Positions 36,725-45,582 of a DNA stretch of 55,007 nucleotides are shown piece by piece. The DNA is from an uncultured Oscillospiraceae bacterium. Lineage in GTDB: Bacteria > Bacillota > Clostridia > Oscillospirales > Oscillospiraceae. The position numbers were made by a program, and so were the translations under genes. The stretch lies in assembly GCA_900752285.1 (NCBI GenBank), contig CAADUW010000012.1, positions 1 through 55,007 on the forward strand. The letters run 5' to 3'. The notes under the pieces were generated by a model. The model saw only the letters and a program-made list of their open reading frames with translations, did not search any database and was not told the origin of the DNA. Every line of letters starts with the position of its first letter. The stretch's first letter is position 1.

Positions 36725-37444
36725 TCACTTGTTCCGATTGATCAGCCGGTTCTCTTCTTTCCCGGTGGTCAGGTCAATATAGCGGACATACAGGGAAATT
36801 TTGTTGTTTTCGTCCAGCGACTGCCAGATTTCCGTGGTAAACCCATCGATCTCATTGGGAATGGAGATCCGTTTCGGTTCTCCCTGAAAGGTGGGGATGG
36901 GTTCTCCGTCACAGGTATAGGTGTGCAGAAAGTGACCCACTCCCGGCTTAGAGCCGTAGTGGAAGCTGAATCGGTTGCAGAAGCTGCCCTTTTCATCTCC
37001 GGACTTGAGAATGCTCATTTTATAGGACAGATCGCCGTCCTCCATGGTCAGCATGCAGCTGATCCGGGGGGTGAAGTTGGGTGCGTCCGGCTCAAAGCAC
37101 CGCTGAGCCAGAGAGCGGTCAAAGCTCATGCCTGCCAGAAGTCCCTTATAAATGGTGTCGGTCTGGTCGCCGTTGGTAACGATCAGATGATGACCGAACC
37201 GGCGGAGAGCGGCGTAGATGATCAGCCGGGGATCCTCCACCTTCGAAGCGTCGAAAGGTTCGGTAAAAAGCGCGTCGTCCCGCTCCACAAAAATCCGGTT
37301 CCGGCTGTTGGCGCTGCGTCCCATGATAAAGTAGGCAAGGACGGCGTGCTTTCCGTCTGCGCTCTTTCCGGCAACGATGCCCCGCCCGGGGTAGGTATTT
37401 CCGGTCAGAATCTGAGACATGGACTTAACTTCATAAATGTTCAT
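36725..37444 (-). CDS. IMP cyclohydrolase of the PurO type
   Basis: The 239-residue product resembles archaeal-type IMP cyclohydrolase (PurO), which closes the FAICAR ring to IMP. Family features are the opening NTYPGRGIVAGKS near residue 16, YFIMGRSANSRNRIF near 38 and IYAALRR near 75. It overlaps the purN stop by 4 nt (ATGA) and precedes the AICAR formyltransferase by 8 nt, exactly where a split PurH would be expected. GGAGGGTG precedes the start. The assignment rests on resemblance and context; archaeal PurO is about 200 residues, so this one is somewhat longer. Confidence 0.88.
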   Translation of the reverse strand: MNIYEVKSMSQILTGNTYPGRGIVAGKSADGKHAVLAYFIMGRSANSRNRIFVERDDALFTEPFDASKVEDPRLIIYAALRRFGHHLIVTNGDQTDTIYKGLLAGMSFDRSLAQRCFEPDAPNFTPRISCMLTMEDGDLSYKMSILKSGDEKGSFCNRFSFHYGSKPGVGHFLHTYTCDGEPIPTFQGEPKRISIPNEIDGFTTEIWQSLDENNKISLYVRYIDLTTGKEENRLINRNK

Positions 37445-38064
37445 TGGTCACCCTCCGAAGTCTTGTTGATAAGTTCCCGGCAGACCTGCTCCGCCGCCTG
37501 GGGAAGCAGGACCCATTCCGCCTGCTCCATGACCCGCCGCTGCAGGCTTTCCGGTGTGTCTCCGGGGAAAATGTCCACCGCCTTCTGGGCGATGATCCTG
37601 CCGCCGTCCGGAACGGAATTGACAAAATGCACGGTGGCGCCCGTTACCTTCACGCCGTAGGCCAGGGCGGCCTCATGGACCTTCAGTCCATAGAAGCCCG
37701 CACCGCAGAAGGATGGGATCAGGGATGGATGAATATTCAGGATCCGGTCAGGATACCGGTCCGTAAAGTTTCCGCTGAGAATGTTCAGGAACCCGGCAAG
37801 GATGATCACATCGATCCGGTTTTCCTGCAGAGTTCGCAGAAGCGCGGCCTCGAAGGCTTCCTGGGAGCCCAGCTCTTTTTTCAGCAGCGTGCAGCCGGGA
37901 ACTCCGGCTTTTTTCGCCCGCTCCAGTGCGTAAGCACCCGCCACATTGGAAACCACCAGAACAATCTCTCCGCTGGGGAGCTTCCCGGCATGCTGGGCGT
38001 CCAGCAGGGCCTGCAAATTGGTGCCGCCGCCGGAAACCAGAACGGCGATTCGCGCCTTTACCAA
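37441..38064 (-). CDS. purN: Phosphoribosylglycinamide formyltransferase
   Basis: The 207-residue folate-dependent enzyme formylates GAR to FGAR. It opens [17 protein letters not shown]; the catalytic Asn, His and Asp are in [10 protein letters not shown] near residue 108 and [11 protein letters not shown] near 141. It overlaps purM by 7 nt and the next gene by 4 nt. Length is standard. Confidence 0.96.
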   Translation of the reverse strand: MVKARIAVLVSGGGTNLQALLDAQHAGKLPSGEIVLVVSNVAGAYALERAKKAGVPGCTLLKKELGSQEAFEAALLRTLQENRIDVIILAGFLNILSGNFTDRYPDRILNIHPSLIPSFCGAGFYGLKVHEAALAYGVKVTGATVHFVNSVPDGGRIIAQKAVDIFPGDTPESLQRRVMEQAEWVLLPQAAEQVCRELINKTSEGDQ

Positions 38065-39101
38065 AGGCTCACCTTTTCCTTTCCCTCGGTGATGGTGCCG
38101 ATCACATAGGCATCCTCACCGTGGCTGCGGAGAATTTCCAGTGCGGTTTCTTCCTGCGCCTTCGGGACCACTACGCTCATGCCCACACCCATATTGAAGG
38201 TGTTGAACATGTCCCGTTCGGGGATATTTCCACGGGAGGCGATCAGCCTGAAAATGGGCAGGACCTTTACGCTGTCCTTCCGGATGGAGGCGCACAGACC
38301 GTCCGGAATGCTGCGGGGAATGTTCTCGTAGAAACCGCCGCCGGTAATGTGGCTGATGCCCTTCACATCCACCTGCTCCAGCAGGGCAAGGATGCTCTTT
38401 ACGTAAATCTTCGTGGGGGTCAGCAGGGTCTCTCCAATGGAAGCGCCGCCCAGCTCCGGGCAGGGCTCGGTAAGATGGGGATTGTTCTCCACATCGAAAA
38501 CCTTCCGCACCAGACTGAAGCCGTTGGAGTGAACACCGGAGGAGGCAAGGGCGATGACCGTGTCACCGGCCGTCATCCGGGTGTTGTCGATGATCTTCTT
38601 CCTGTCCACAATGCCTACACTGAAGCCGGCAAGGTCATAATCCTCTTCCGTCATCATGCCGGGATGCTCCGCGGTTTCACCGCCGATGAGGGCGGAACCG
38701 GACTGGACGCAGCCCTCCGCGACGCCGGAAACAATGTCCGCGATCCGCTCGGGGATATTCTTGCCGCAGGCAATGTAATCCAGGAAGAACAGGGGCTTCG
38801 CACCGCAGCAAATCACATCGTTGACGCACATGGCAACGCAGTCAATGCCGATGGTGTTGTGCCGGTTCAGCAGCTGAGCGATTCGCAGCTTGGTGCCAAC
38901 ACCGTCGGTGCCGGAGACCAGCACCGGCTCCTCCATACCGGCAAGGGGCAGCCCGAAGCAGCCGCCGAAGCCGCCCACATCGTCGAGGCACCCCTCGTTC
39001 CGGGTGCGCGCCACATGGCGCTTCATCAGCTCTACGGCACGGTAGCCTGCCGTAATGTCCACGCCTGCGGCGGCGTAGCTTTCAGACCGGGAATTTTCCA
39101 T
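38058..39101 (-). CDS. purM: Phosphoribosylformylglycinamidine cyclo-ligase
   Basis: The 347-residue enzyme closes FGAM to aminoimidazole ribotide. It shows [19 protein letters not shown] near residue 8, [11 protein letters not shown] near 66 and the C-terminal [15 protein letters not shown] near 300. Length agrees with the family (about 345). It lies between purF (12-nt gap) and purN (7-nt overlap). Confidence 0.97.
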   Translation of the reverse strand: MENSRSESYAAAGVDITAGYRAVELMKRHVARTRNEGCLDDVGGFGGCFGLPLAGMEEPVLVSGTDGVGTKLRIAQLLNRHNTIGIDCVAMCVNDVICCGAKPLFFLDYIACGKNIPERIADIVSGVAEGCVQSGSALIGGETAEHPGMMTEEDYDLAGFSVGIVDRKKIIDNTRMTAGDTVIALASSGVHSNGFSLVRKVFDVENNPHLTEPCPELGGASIGETLLTPTKIYVKSILALLEQVDVKGISHITGGGFYENIPRSIPDGLCASIRKDSVKVLPIFRLIASRGNIPERDMFNTFNMGVGMSVVVPKAQEETALEILRSHGEDAYVIGTITEGKEKVSLW

Positions 39102-39113
39102 GTTGTTCCTCCT

Positions 39114-40538
39114 TTATTCTTGCCCGTTCCAGCAGTAGGTGCAGACCTCGCAGGCGGGCAGGTCAATGGCTTCCAGAATTCCTTCCAGAGACTGATACTC
39201 CAAAGAGGAGAAATGCAGCTTTTCACAGATGGCTTTCCGCATGTTCCTGCCCCGTTCGGTGCTGCCGTCCATGTACTCGTCCAGATGCTCCAGCCCTTCC
39301 TCGCCCTCCAGCTCCCGGATGGTGCTGCGGGCGATCAGGTCGTTGTCGGAGGTGGAGCGGGAGAAGTTCAGATACTTGCAGGCATAGAGAATGGGGGGAC
39401 AGGCGGAACGGATGTGTACGTCTTTTGCCCCGTGCTCATAGAGAAAGTCCACGGTTTCCCGCAGCTGGGTGCCCCGGACGATGGAATCGTCCACAAACAG
39501 CAGCTTCTTGTCCCGAATCAGCTCGTCTACGGGAATCTGCTTCATTTTGGCGACCATGTTCCGCTCCTCCTGGGTGGCGGGCATAAAGCTCCGCGGCCAG
39601 GTGGGGGTATATTTAATGAAGGGACGGGCAAAGGGAACGCCGCTCTCATTGGCGTAGCCGATGGCATGGGGGGTACCGGAGTCGGGTACGCCGCCTACGT
39701 AGTCAATATCCTGCGCAACGCCGTTTGCCTGATCGGTTTTCGCCATGATCTGCCCGTTGCGGTAACGCATGTATTCTACGCTCTTGCCCTCATAACAGGC
39801 GGTGGGGTAGCCGTAGTAGGACCAGAGAAAGGCGCAGATCTTCTTCTCCTTACCGGGGGGCAGCAGAACCTCAATTCCATCGGGGGACAGCTCTACGATC
39901 TCCCCGGGGCCCAGTTCCCGGACCACCTCATAGCCCAGCTTCTCTCCGGCGTAGTCCTCAAAGGTGGCACAGAAGGCATCCTCTTTTTTCTCAATGACAA
40001 TGGGAAGCCTGCCCATTTTGTCCCGGGCGGCAATCAGGTGCCCGTTTTCCCGGAGAATCAGGATGGAGGCGGTGCCGTCCACCATTTCCTGGGCAAACCG
40101 GATGCCCTCGGCAAAGGAGCTTTTCTGATCAATGAGGGCGGCAATCAGCTCGTTGGCATTGATTTTTCCGCCGGACATGCTTTCAAAGTGTCCGCCGCTG
40201 AAGGTCAGATACTGCTTGATGAGGGCCTCGGCGTTGTTGATAAGACCAATGGTGCAGATGGCGTAACAGCCCAGATTGGAACGGATGAGAATGGGCTGGG
40301 GATCGGTGTCCGAAATGCAGCCGATGGCGGCGGTGCCGGTCATTTCTTCCAGAATCCGCTGGAATTTAGTCCGGAAGGGAGAATTTTCAATGTTGTGTAT
40401 TTCCCGCTGGAAGCCCTTTTCCGGGTCATAGGCAGCCATGCCGCCCCGGCGGGTTCCCAGATGGGAATGATAGTCCGTGCCGAAAAACACATCCAGCACG
40501 CAGTTTTTGCGGGAAGTTGCTCCAAAAAAACCACCCAT
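39114..40538 (-). CDS. purF: Amidophosphoribosyltransferase, variant without N-terminal cysteine
   Basis: The 474-residue product has both PurF parts: an Ntn-type glutaminase domain (about 1-240) and a phosphoribosyltransferase domain with the PRPP loop LLFVDDSIVRGTQL near residue 350. The glutaminase start reads MGGFFG where family members have the nucleophile as CGxFG, so the catalytic Cys is replaced by Gly2; Cys13 is the nearest other cysteine. The next motif, normally HRGQEGAG, reads LGTRRGGMA. The start is fixed by GGAGGAAACC. The tail has CEVCTYC, possibly metal-binding. It lies in the pur operon after purE. It may use free ammonia or another glutaminase; this is inference. Confidence 0.9.
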   Translation of the reverse strand: MGGFFGATSRKNCVLDVFFGTDYHSHLGTRRGGMAAYDPEKGFQREIHNIENSPFRTKFQRILEEMTGTAAIGCISDTDPQPILIRSNLGCYAICTIGLINNAEALIKQYLTFSGGHFESMSGGKINANELIAALIDQKSSFAEGIRFAQEMVDGTASILILRENGHLIAARDKMGRLPIVIEKKEDAFCATFEDYAGEKLGYEVVRELGPGEIVELSPDGIEVLLPPGKEKKICAFLWSYYGYPTACYEGKSVEYMRYRNGQIMAKTDQANGVAQDIDYVGGVPDSGTPHAIGYANESGVPFARPFIKYTPTWPRSFMPATQEERNMVAKMKQIPVDELIRDKKLLFVDDSIVRGTQLRETVDFLYEHGAKDVHIRSACPPILYACKYLNFSRSTSDNDLIARSTIRELEGEEGLEHLDEYMDGSTERGRNMRKAICEKLHFSSLEYQSLEGILEAIDLPACEVCTYCWNGQE

Positions 40539-40607
40539 GGGGTTTCCTCCTTTGTGTCTGGCCCGGTCCCGGGTGGGGACCGGCGGATACGGTTGACGGG
40601 GAACGGG

Positions 40608-41132
40608 TTACCGCTCGGACTGTGTGCCTGCGGGATTCCGGCTTGTCAGCTGCGCCTGCAGGGCGGCATCTTTGGCAAGCACCTTTTTCGCGTCTGCCTC
40701 CCGCTTCCTGTCCAGCTTTTCGGCAAGCCCGGCGTCCTCCACGGCGAGGATCTGGGCAGCAAGTAAAGCGGCATTGACACCCCCGTTCACAGCGACCGTA
40801 GCCACGGGAATTCCGGAGGGCATCTGGACAGTGGACAGGAGGGCGTCAATGCCTTCCATGCAGGGACCCTGACAGGGAATCCCGATAACCGGTATGGTGG
40901 TAGCGGCTGCAATGGCGCCTGCCAGATGTGCAGCCATGCCTGCGGCGGCAATGATGGCGCCGAAGCCGTTTACCCGGGCGGACAGGGCAAATTCCCTTGC
41001 TTCCGCGGGAGTGCGGTGGGCGGAATAGATATGGCACTCGTAGGGAATGTCCAGAGCGTCCAGTGTATCCATGGCCTTGCGCAGAACAGGCAGGTCGCTG
41101 TCGCTGCCCATGACGATTCCGATTTTCTTCAT
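40608..41132 (-). CDS. purE: N5-carboxyaminoimidazole ribonucleotide mutase (or AIR carboxylase) PurE
   Basis: The 174-residue enzyme acts on the carboxylated AIR intermediate. It opens [13 protein letters not shown] and has [11 protein letters not shown] near residue 32 and [15 protein letters not shown] near 62. No purK gene is adjacent, so whether it is the class I mutase or class II carboxylase is open; the GMAAHLAG sequence resembles class I. GGAGGGTATC precedes the start at 41132; the frame stays open upstream through the leader but has no gene there. It is the first gene of the pur operon. Confidence 0.95.
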   Translation of the reverse strand: MKKIGIVMGSDSDLPVLRKAMDTLDALDIPYECHIYSAHRTPAEAREFALSARVNGFGAIIAAAGMAAHLAGAIAAATTIPVIGIPCQGPCMEGIDALLSTVQMPSGIPVATVAVNGGVNAALLAAQILAVEDAGLAEKLDRKREADAKKVLAKDAALQAQLTSRNPAGTQSER

Positions 41133-41270
41133 TTGATACCCTCCTACAAACAGGTAAAAAAGTCCAAAAAGGGCCTCCCGAGCCCAAATTGGTGCGGGAA
41201 AGCCCTTATTTTGACTGCGATTGCCCCTTACTGTGTGGTGACACGCCGTACATAAGGGTTTCGTGAATCC
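41133..41270 (-). promoter_or_regulatory. purE leader with alternative pairings (candidate riboswitch or attenuator)
   Basis: The leader RNA segment copied from 41252-41258 (CCCTTAT) can pair with 41225-41230 (TAAGGG), enclosing an inner hairpin GTGT/ACAC, or with 41203-41209 (ATAAGGG). The second choice uses up the 5' arm of the terminator at 41153-41207. This is the logic of a transcription switch. A 15-codon frame (41253 to 41206) starting MYGVSPHS also fits inside, without a good ribosome site. I do not recognise a known purine, PRPP, ZTP or THF aptamer in it. Confidence 0.55.
41153..41207 (-). terminator. Attenuator terminator before purE
   Basis: AAGGGC pairs with GCCCTT (41169-41174, 41202-41207) and CCCG with CGGG further in. 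On the minus strand the stem is followed by TTTGGACTTTTTTTACC. It lies 20-40 bases before the purE ribosome site. Confidence 0.8.
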
Positions 41271-41276
41271 GGGAAT

Positions 41277-41306
41277 ATTATAGCATAAAAGAAGGAAAAC
41301 CGTCAA
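41277..41306 (-). promoter_or_regulatory. purine operon promoter
   Basis: On the minus strand TTGACG (41301-41306) and TATAAT (41277-41282) are 18 bp apart. Confidence 0.8.
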
Positions 41307-41380
41307 GAACGCAGAAAAGCCGATTCTGAAAGCCCGTGGGAATGGAATCATGTGAAATCTGACAAAGTTTCAAAGCCTGT

Positions 41381-42127
41381 TTAATCCAGCACCGGGCCAA
41401 AGTATCCGGGGATCGGAGCAGCGGGAGACAGGACCCGGATAAAGACGGGGGCATCCGTACCGCCGGGACAGGGAAAGCGTCCACTCCGGCAGCCGAGTGC
41501 CGTAAGAATTCCGGGGACGACGGAAAAATCCCCCAGAAATTCCTGAACGTCAAGAACATCCCCATTCTGACGGGCAGCGAGCACAAAGCCGGGGCCAATA
41601 TAAAGTCCGCTGTCCAGATTCAGAATCCGAAAGAAGGGAAGAGACTGCTGTACCCCATCCGGCGGCAGCAGGGAAAGCCGGGCGGTTGTGTAGGCTTCGG
41701 GTGTGACCTCCCGTACAGATACGGCGGCGTTTCCGGAAGAAGCTTCCCGGAAGGTCAGGGCACAGGCGGGAGAAAATCCCATTTTCCGGTACATTTCCCG
41801 TAAGCCTGCCGATGCGGGGCTCAGAAGGGCGGCGCAGTATCCGCGGCGGGTCAGCGCCTCCAGCGTTTCTTCCAGAAGGACCCGGCAAAGTCCCCGGTGC
41901 CGGAAGCGAATCCCGGTGGAAACGGCGTAGAGGTAGGCCATGGGTTCTCCGCGGCAGGTGCAGTCAAACCAGTAGAGGGCGGCTGCGGCAGTGCCGTCCT
42001 GCCAGAGAACCCGGCAATGCTCCGGCACATCGGCAAGGCGGAAAAAGTCTCCGATGAATTTCGGAGAGTCCCCGAAGGCTTCCTGCCACAGCTGCTTCAG
42101 CTGTCCGGTAGAATTCTCAGAGATCAT
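41381..42127 (-). CDS. GNAT-family N-acetyltransferase
   Basis: The 248-residue product has the acetyl-CoA binding signature in the form RFRHRGLCRVLLEE near residue 74 (R/Q-x-x-G/R), with the preceding strand YLYAVST and the following YRKMGFSP near 112, typical of GNAT enzymes. The C-terminal 110 residues are an extra domain. The substrate is unknown. The start at 42127 follows GGGAGGATT and lies within the last codons of the DUF2156 gene, so the two are translationally coupled and may act on the same amino-acid-related substrate. Confidence 0.8.
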   Translation of the reverse strand: MISENSTGQLKQLWQEAFGDSPKFIGDFFRLADVPEHCRVLWQDGTAAAALYWFDCTCRGEPMAYLYAVSTGIRFRHRGLCRVLLEETLEALTRRGYCAALLSPASAGLREMYRKMGFSPACALTFREASSGNAAVSVREVTPEAYTTARLSLLPPDGVQQSLPFFRILNLDSGLYIGPGFVLAARQNGDVLDVQEFLGDFSVVPGILTALGCRSGRFPCPGGTDAPVFIRVLSPAAPIPGYFGPVLD

Positions 42128-43043
42128 TCGAATCCTCCCAGAATTCCTCGCCCTTCCGGTATGCCCAGTATTTTTCTTCCATGTGGTGGGGACAGTAGGA
42201 GAGCTTTGCTTTCCGCAGTCCCTCCAGCCCCATGTCATCCTCCCGGTTCAGAAACCGAAGCTCCGGATGCCGTTCCCGCAGATATGCGGCAAAGGCCTGA
42301 TTGATGGCGGGGTAAGCGCCGTCTACGGTCTCGTCCGCCTTTTCAAAGTGGATGTCAAAGGTATCCGGTGACAGCCGGGAGCCAACGGTCAGCGCAAGGA
42401 TCCGGCCGTTTTCCGTCAGGGCAATGCCCTCCAGAGAAAGAGCTTCGAAATGGCGAAAGGCCCGGGCCATGGCAACCTCCTCCAGCAGAAAGTTCCCGTG
42501 GGGATCCTCCTGCTTCCGGGTGGAAAACCATTGGGCGGTAAAGTGCCATCCCTGTTCCAGCAGAGATCCTGTCAGCGGCTCTACCCGTACATCCGGGTGG
42601 GCGTCCTGAAACCGGTGGAGATGGTTCCGCTTTTTCTGAAATTTCCGGCCCTTCAGGTCCGCAAGATCATGAATGTCATAGACATAATCAAAGCCGTCCC
42701 GGTCCGGGCGGAAGTAAAATTCTCCCGGGAACCAGCTTTCCATTTCCGCTACATCGGCAGGGGACAGGGAAACAAAGCGGCAGGGGATTCCCCGGGCGTC
42801 CGCGTCCAGAAGAATTTCTTCCACCGCCGTCCGCCGGTCTCCGGGACCGATGGGGAAAGGATACACACTTTTGCCGCCGAAATGGGAGAAAAGACGGGCA
42901 CAGTTTTCCGCAATGGAAAGCTTTTGCAGGCCCCAGCAGAAAAGATTGGCAAAGGAATACTCACAGCTGCGCTGGGGACATGCCATCAGCAGCCGGTTAT
43001 ACTCCGTCCGCTCACCGAAATCCAACCGATGAAATTCAATCAT
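42117..43043 (-). CDS. DUF2156 / phosphatidylglycerol lysyltransferase C-terminal-like protein
   Basis: The 308-residue product is built of two GNAT-like halves as in the DUF2156 family, which includes the catalytic part of MprF-type aminoacyl-phosphatidylglycerol synthases. Visible family segments are GRKFQKKRNHLHRF near residue 140, FDIHFEKADETVDGAYPAIN near 232 and REDDMGLEGLRKAKLSY near 274. It has no membrane domain, so it is a soluble member; the actual acceptor is unknown. GAGGTATC precedes the start at 43043. It overlaps the acetyltransferase gene by 11 nt. Confidence 0.85.
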   Translation of the reverse strand: MIEFHRLDFGERTEYNRLLMACPQRSCEYSFANLFCWGLQKLSIAENCARLFSHFGGKSVYPFPIGPGDRRTAVEEILLDADARGIPCRFVSLSPADVAEMESWFPGEFYFRPDRDGFDYVYDIHDLADLKGRKFQKKRNHLHRFQDAHPDVRVEPLTGSLLEQGWHFTAQWFSTRKQEDPHGNFLLEEVAMARAFRHFEALSLEGIALTENGRILALTVGSRLSPDTFDIHFEKADETVDGAYPAINQAFAAYLRERHPELRFLNREDDMGLEGLRKAKLSYCPHHMEEKYWAYRKGEEFWEDSNDL

Positions 43044-43172
43044 TTGTAAGATACCTCGTTTTTGAGAGTTATTTTTTGGGGTGCATTGCCGGAAAGGGCC
43101 CGGACAAACCAACCTGCCCGAGCCTCCGTATTTTATCATAGAATATCCCGATTCTCAACCGATCATTCCGGA

Positions 43173-43838
43173 TTACCGGCAATAGCGCCCCGCTGCATTC
43201 AGCATGGAGCTGACAGAATCGTAAAGAAGAATCAACCCCGTGCTCAGCAAGGCACCGCCCAGAATGTCCGTCAGCCAGTGAACGCCGGAAATCAGCCGGG
43301 AGATCACCATGAAGGCGGTGAAAAGCGCCAGAATGACAAGCACCGCCGTCCGGCAGGGGCCGTCTGCCATCCGGGATTTCAGCTGGAGCATGGCGGTGAC
43401 CAGAACACACAGGGACAGCATGGTGGTGGAGGAGGGATAAGAGGCTTCCAGAGCCCCATCGATCAGCACCGGCCGGTAATTGACTACAGCCTTCTCAAAC
43501 AGCAGATAAAGGCCCAGAACGACAAGATAGAATACACCCAGCACCAGAATATCCGCATCCACCTTCCACAGGTTCCGACGCTGGATCAGCTGGATAAGCC
43601 CCAGCAGACCAAAGACGCCCACAAAGACGGCGGGGATCAGACTCAACCAGTCCGTCAGCGTATAAAGCGACAGATGCTCTCCGGTAAGTCTGTGGAAAAA
43701 TTCGTTCAGCCCGGCAAAGCCGACCCGGGAACCCTCCGGCCCTATGGCGCGGACATCCACCAGCCGTACGGCAGCGGTCCAGAGAAGAAAGCCGCCCAGA
43801 AACCAGAGACCGGTGGTAAGCTTCTGTTGATTGTTCAT
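43173..43838 (-). CDS. PAP2-family membrane phosphatase
   Basis: The 221-residue membrane protein has the three PAP2 motifs: KAVVNYRP near residue 115, YPSSTTM near 134 and SRLISGVHWLTDILGG near 181. The second motif normally reads PSGH; here the His is replaced (PSST), which may change or reduce activity. About five or six hydrophobic segments surround them. Such enzymes hydrolyse lipid phosphates such as undecaprenyl pyrophosphate or phosphatidic acid. GAGGTAAAA precedes the start at 43838. It follows a small membrane-protein gene by 20 nt, likely one operon. Confidence 0.88.
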   Translation of the reverse strand: MNNQQKLTTGLWFLGGFLLWTAAVRLVDVRAIGPEGSRVGFAGLNEFFHRLTGEHLSLYTLTDWLSLIPAVFVGVFGLLGLIQLIQRRNLWKVDADILVLGVFYLVVLGLYLLFEKAVVNYRPVLIDGALEASYPSSTTMLSLCVLVTAMLQLKSRMADGPCRTAVLVILALFTAFMVISRLISGVHWLTDILGGALLSTGLILLYDSVSSMLNAAGRYCR

Positions 43839-43858
43839 GCTTTTTACCTCGAAACTCT

Positions 43859-44122
43859 TCAGCTTTTCGTGTCCGCAGAGACCTTTTCCTGAGACTGCTT
43901 CCGAATCCTGCGTTTCAGGAAGAACATGATGATCAGCAGCACTGCCGCAAGAACTGCCACAAGGCACCCGCTGGTAAGAATGCCGGTGTACCACGGCGCG
44001 GAATTCATCTCGTAAAGTCCCTTGTGGTGTACATAGTCATAATATTCGTACAGGCTCGAGCCCAGAAAGACACCAAGCATGCACCATAGGAAGTCCCGCA
44101 GGACCCGATAAAGCTTTCGCAC
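43859..44122 (-). CDS. Small membrane protein, unknown function
   Basis: The 87-residue product has two hydrophobic segments (about 7-22 and 46-70), a polar loop between them (YEYYDYVHHKGLYEMNSA) and a lysine/arginine-rich end. The start is a GTG at 44122, chosen because GGAGGTG lies 6 nt upstream; the frame is open to 44146 but that would place the ribosome site inside the gene. It precedes the PAP2 gene in the same direction. No family recognised. Confidence 0.6.
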   Translation of the reverse strand: MRKLYRVLRDFLWCMLGVFLGSSLYEYYDYVHHKGLYEMNSAPWYTGILTSGCLVAVLAAVLLIIMFFLKRRIRKQSQEKVSADTKS

Positions 44123-44291
44123 GTTTTTCACCTCCACGAACCGCACATCCGAAGATGTCTTTCCTATTATAGCAGAAAGAAAGCCGAAAATCTACAAGCT
44201 TCCGGAATGTCAAAAAAATTTAAAAAAATCTGCATATTCTTTCCGTTGCTGGCAAAGAATACCAGAGGAAACAAAAGGAGGTAATTTCATA

Positions 44292-45410
44292 ATGAAAATT
44301 CGCATTTTACCCCTATTGGCACTGCTTCTGCTGCCGCTGTGCGCCGGAGCTGCCGAGGTGGAGAGCGGGGTGGTTTACTGTTTTTCTCAGGCGGACTTTT
44401 CCCTCTCGGAAGAACCCCTTACCGGCGTGTTCTTTACGGACGTTCCGGAGGCGGCAGGCAGTGTAATGTTGGGAAGCCGGAAGCTTCGTGCCGGGGACGC
44501 AGTTCCGGCGGACCGGCTGACAGAGATGACCTTTTCCCCGGCAGCGGCGGAAACCGATGGCAGCGTCATGCTGGAGTTTCTGCCGGTTTACGCGGGAAAT
44601 GTGGGAGCGGAGACAACCCTGACCTTTTCGGTGCGGGGAAAGGAAAATAAGCCCCCGGTGGCGGAGAATTCCACGCTGGAAACCTACAAGAATCTTTCCA
44701 ATACCGGTACGCTGAAGGTAAAGGATCCGGAGGGAGAGCCCCTTACCTATGCCGTAGTGCGGCAGCCCAGAAGGGGCACCGTCACGGTGGCGGAGGACGG
44801 AACCTTCACCTATACGCCGAAGAAAAACAAGGTCGGCATTGACTCCTTTACCTTTACCGCGGCAGATGCTTCCGGAAAAACCTCCCGGGAGGCAACGGTG
44901 ACCGTTACCATTCTGAAACCCACGGACAGCACCCGCTACACGGATACTGCCGGAAACAGCTGCTGCTTTGCGGCGGAGTGGATGAAGAACACCGGTATTT
45001 TTGTCGGGGAGCAGATCGGCGGCAACGCCTGCTTCAGTCCGGAGAAAAGCGTAAGCAGAGGGGAATTTGTGACCATGCTGGTTAAGACACTGAATCTTCC
45101 GGTGGAGGAGGACGTGACCCAAACCGGCTTTACGGATGTGCCACAGTGGCTGCGTCCCTATCTGGCAGCTGCCGCCCGGGCGGGGCTGATTCTCGGTAAT
45201 GGGGAGAATACCTTCCGGGCAGAGGAAACCATGGCGCCGGAGGATGCGGCGATTATGGTCTCGGCGGTGCTGCGCAGTGACGGAACGTTGGAGGATGCGG
45301 GACTGTGGAGCCTGACGGGGGACAGCCTTACCCGAGGCGAGACGGCCCGGCTGCTGTATTCCCTCAGCGTCCTGACCAATCAGGAAAACCGTCCGGAGGT
45401 GCTGCAATAA
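44292..45410 (+). CDS. Secreted protein with cadherin-like repeat and SLH domains
   Basis: The 372-residue product has a signal peptide (about 1-20, ending AGA). An uncharacterised beta-rich part follows (20-115), then one bacterial Ig/cadherin-like repeat (about 118-210: NKPPVAENSTLETYKNLSNTG, DPEGEP, FTYTPKKNKVGIDSFTFTA) and at least two S-layer homology motifs (about 225-350: RGEFVTMLVKTLNL, FTDVPQWLRPYLAAAARAGL and a later TRGETARLLYSLS). SLH domains attach proteins to secondary cell-wall polymers, so this is a surface protein. AGGAGGTAA precedes the start, and a strong terminator follows. No neighbour suggests a partner. Confidence 0.88.
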   Translation: MKIRILPLLALLLLPLCAGAAEVESGVVYCFSQADFSLSEEPLTGVFFTDVPEAAGSVMLGSRKLRAGDAVPADRLTEMTFSPAAAETDGSVMLEFLPVYAGNVGAETTLTFSVRGKENKPPVAENSTLETYKNLSNTGTLKVKDPEGEPLTYAVVRQPRRGTVTVAEDGTFTYTPKKNKVGIDSFTFTAADASGKTSREATVTVTILKPTDSTRYTDTAGNSCCFAAEWMKNTGIFVGEQIGGNACFSPEKSVSRGEFVTMLVKTLNLPVEEDVTQTGFTDVPQWLRPYLAAAARAGLILGNGENTFRAEETMAPEDAAIMVSAVLRSDGTLEDAGLWSLTGDSLTRGETARLLYSLSVLTNQENRPEVLQ

Positions 45411-45475
45411 TACACGGGGAAAAATCCGGGATTTCTATTGAAATTCCGGATTATGACAGAAATTCATGAAAAATA

Positions 45476-45510
45476 CACTGTCCCGGAAGAATTTCTTCCG
45501 GGACAGTGTT
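45476..45510. terminator. Terminator after the SLH protein gene
   Basis: ACACTGTCCCGGAAG and CTTCCGGGACAGTGT form a perfect 15-bp stem around AATTT, with TTTC following. Confidence 0.9.
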
Positions 45511-45582
45511 TCAAAAAGCGTTGCAGGGTTTGCTGTCCGCAGGCGGTAAAAAGAACGCAAATCCCTTTTTGGGGATAAGGTT

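Noticed and set aside
41207..41270. A guanine/adenine, PRPP, ZTP or THF riboswitch before purE
   Set aside because: None of the conserved core sequences of these classes could be matched by eye. I kept it only as an unclassified leader.
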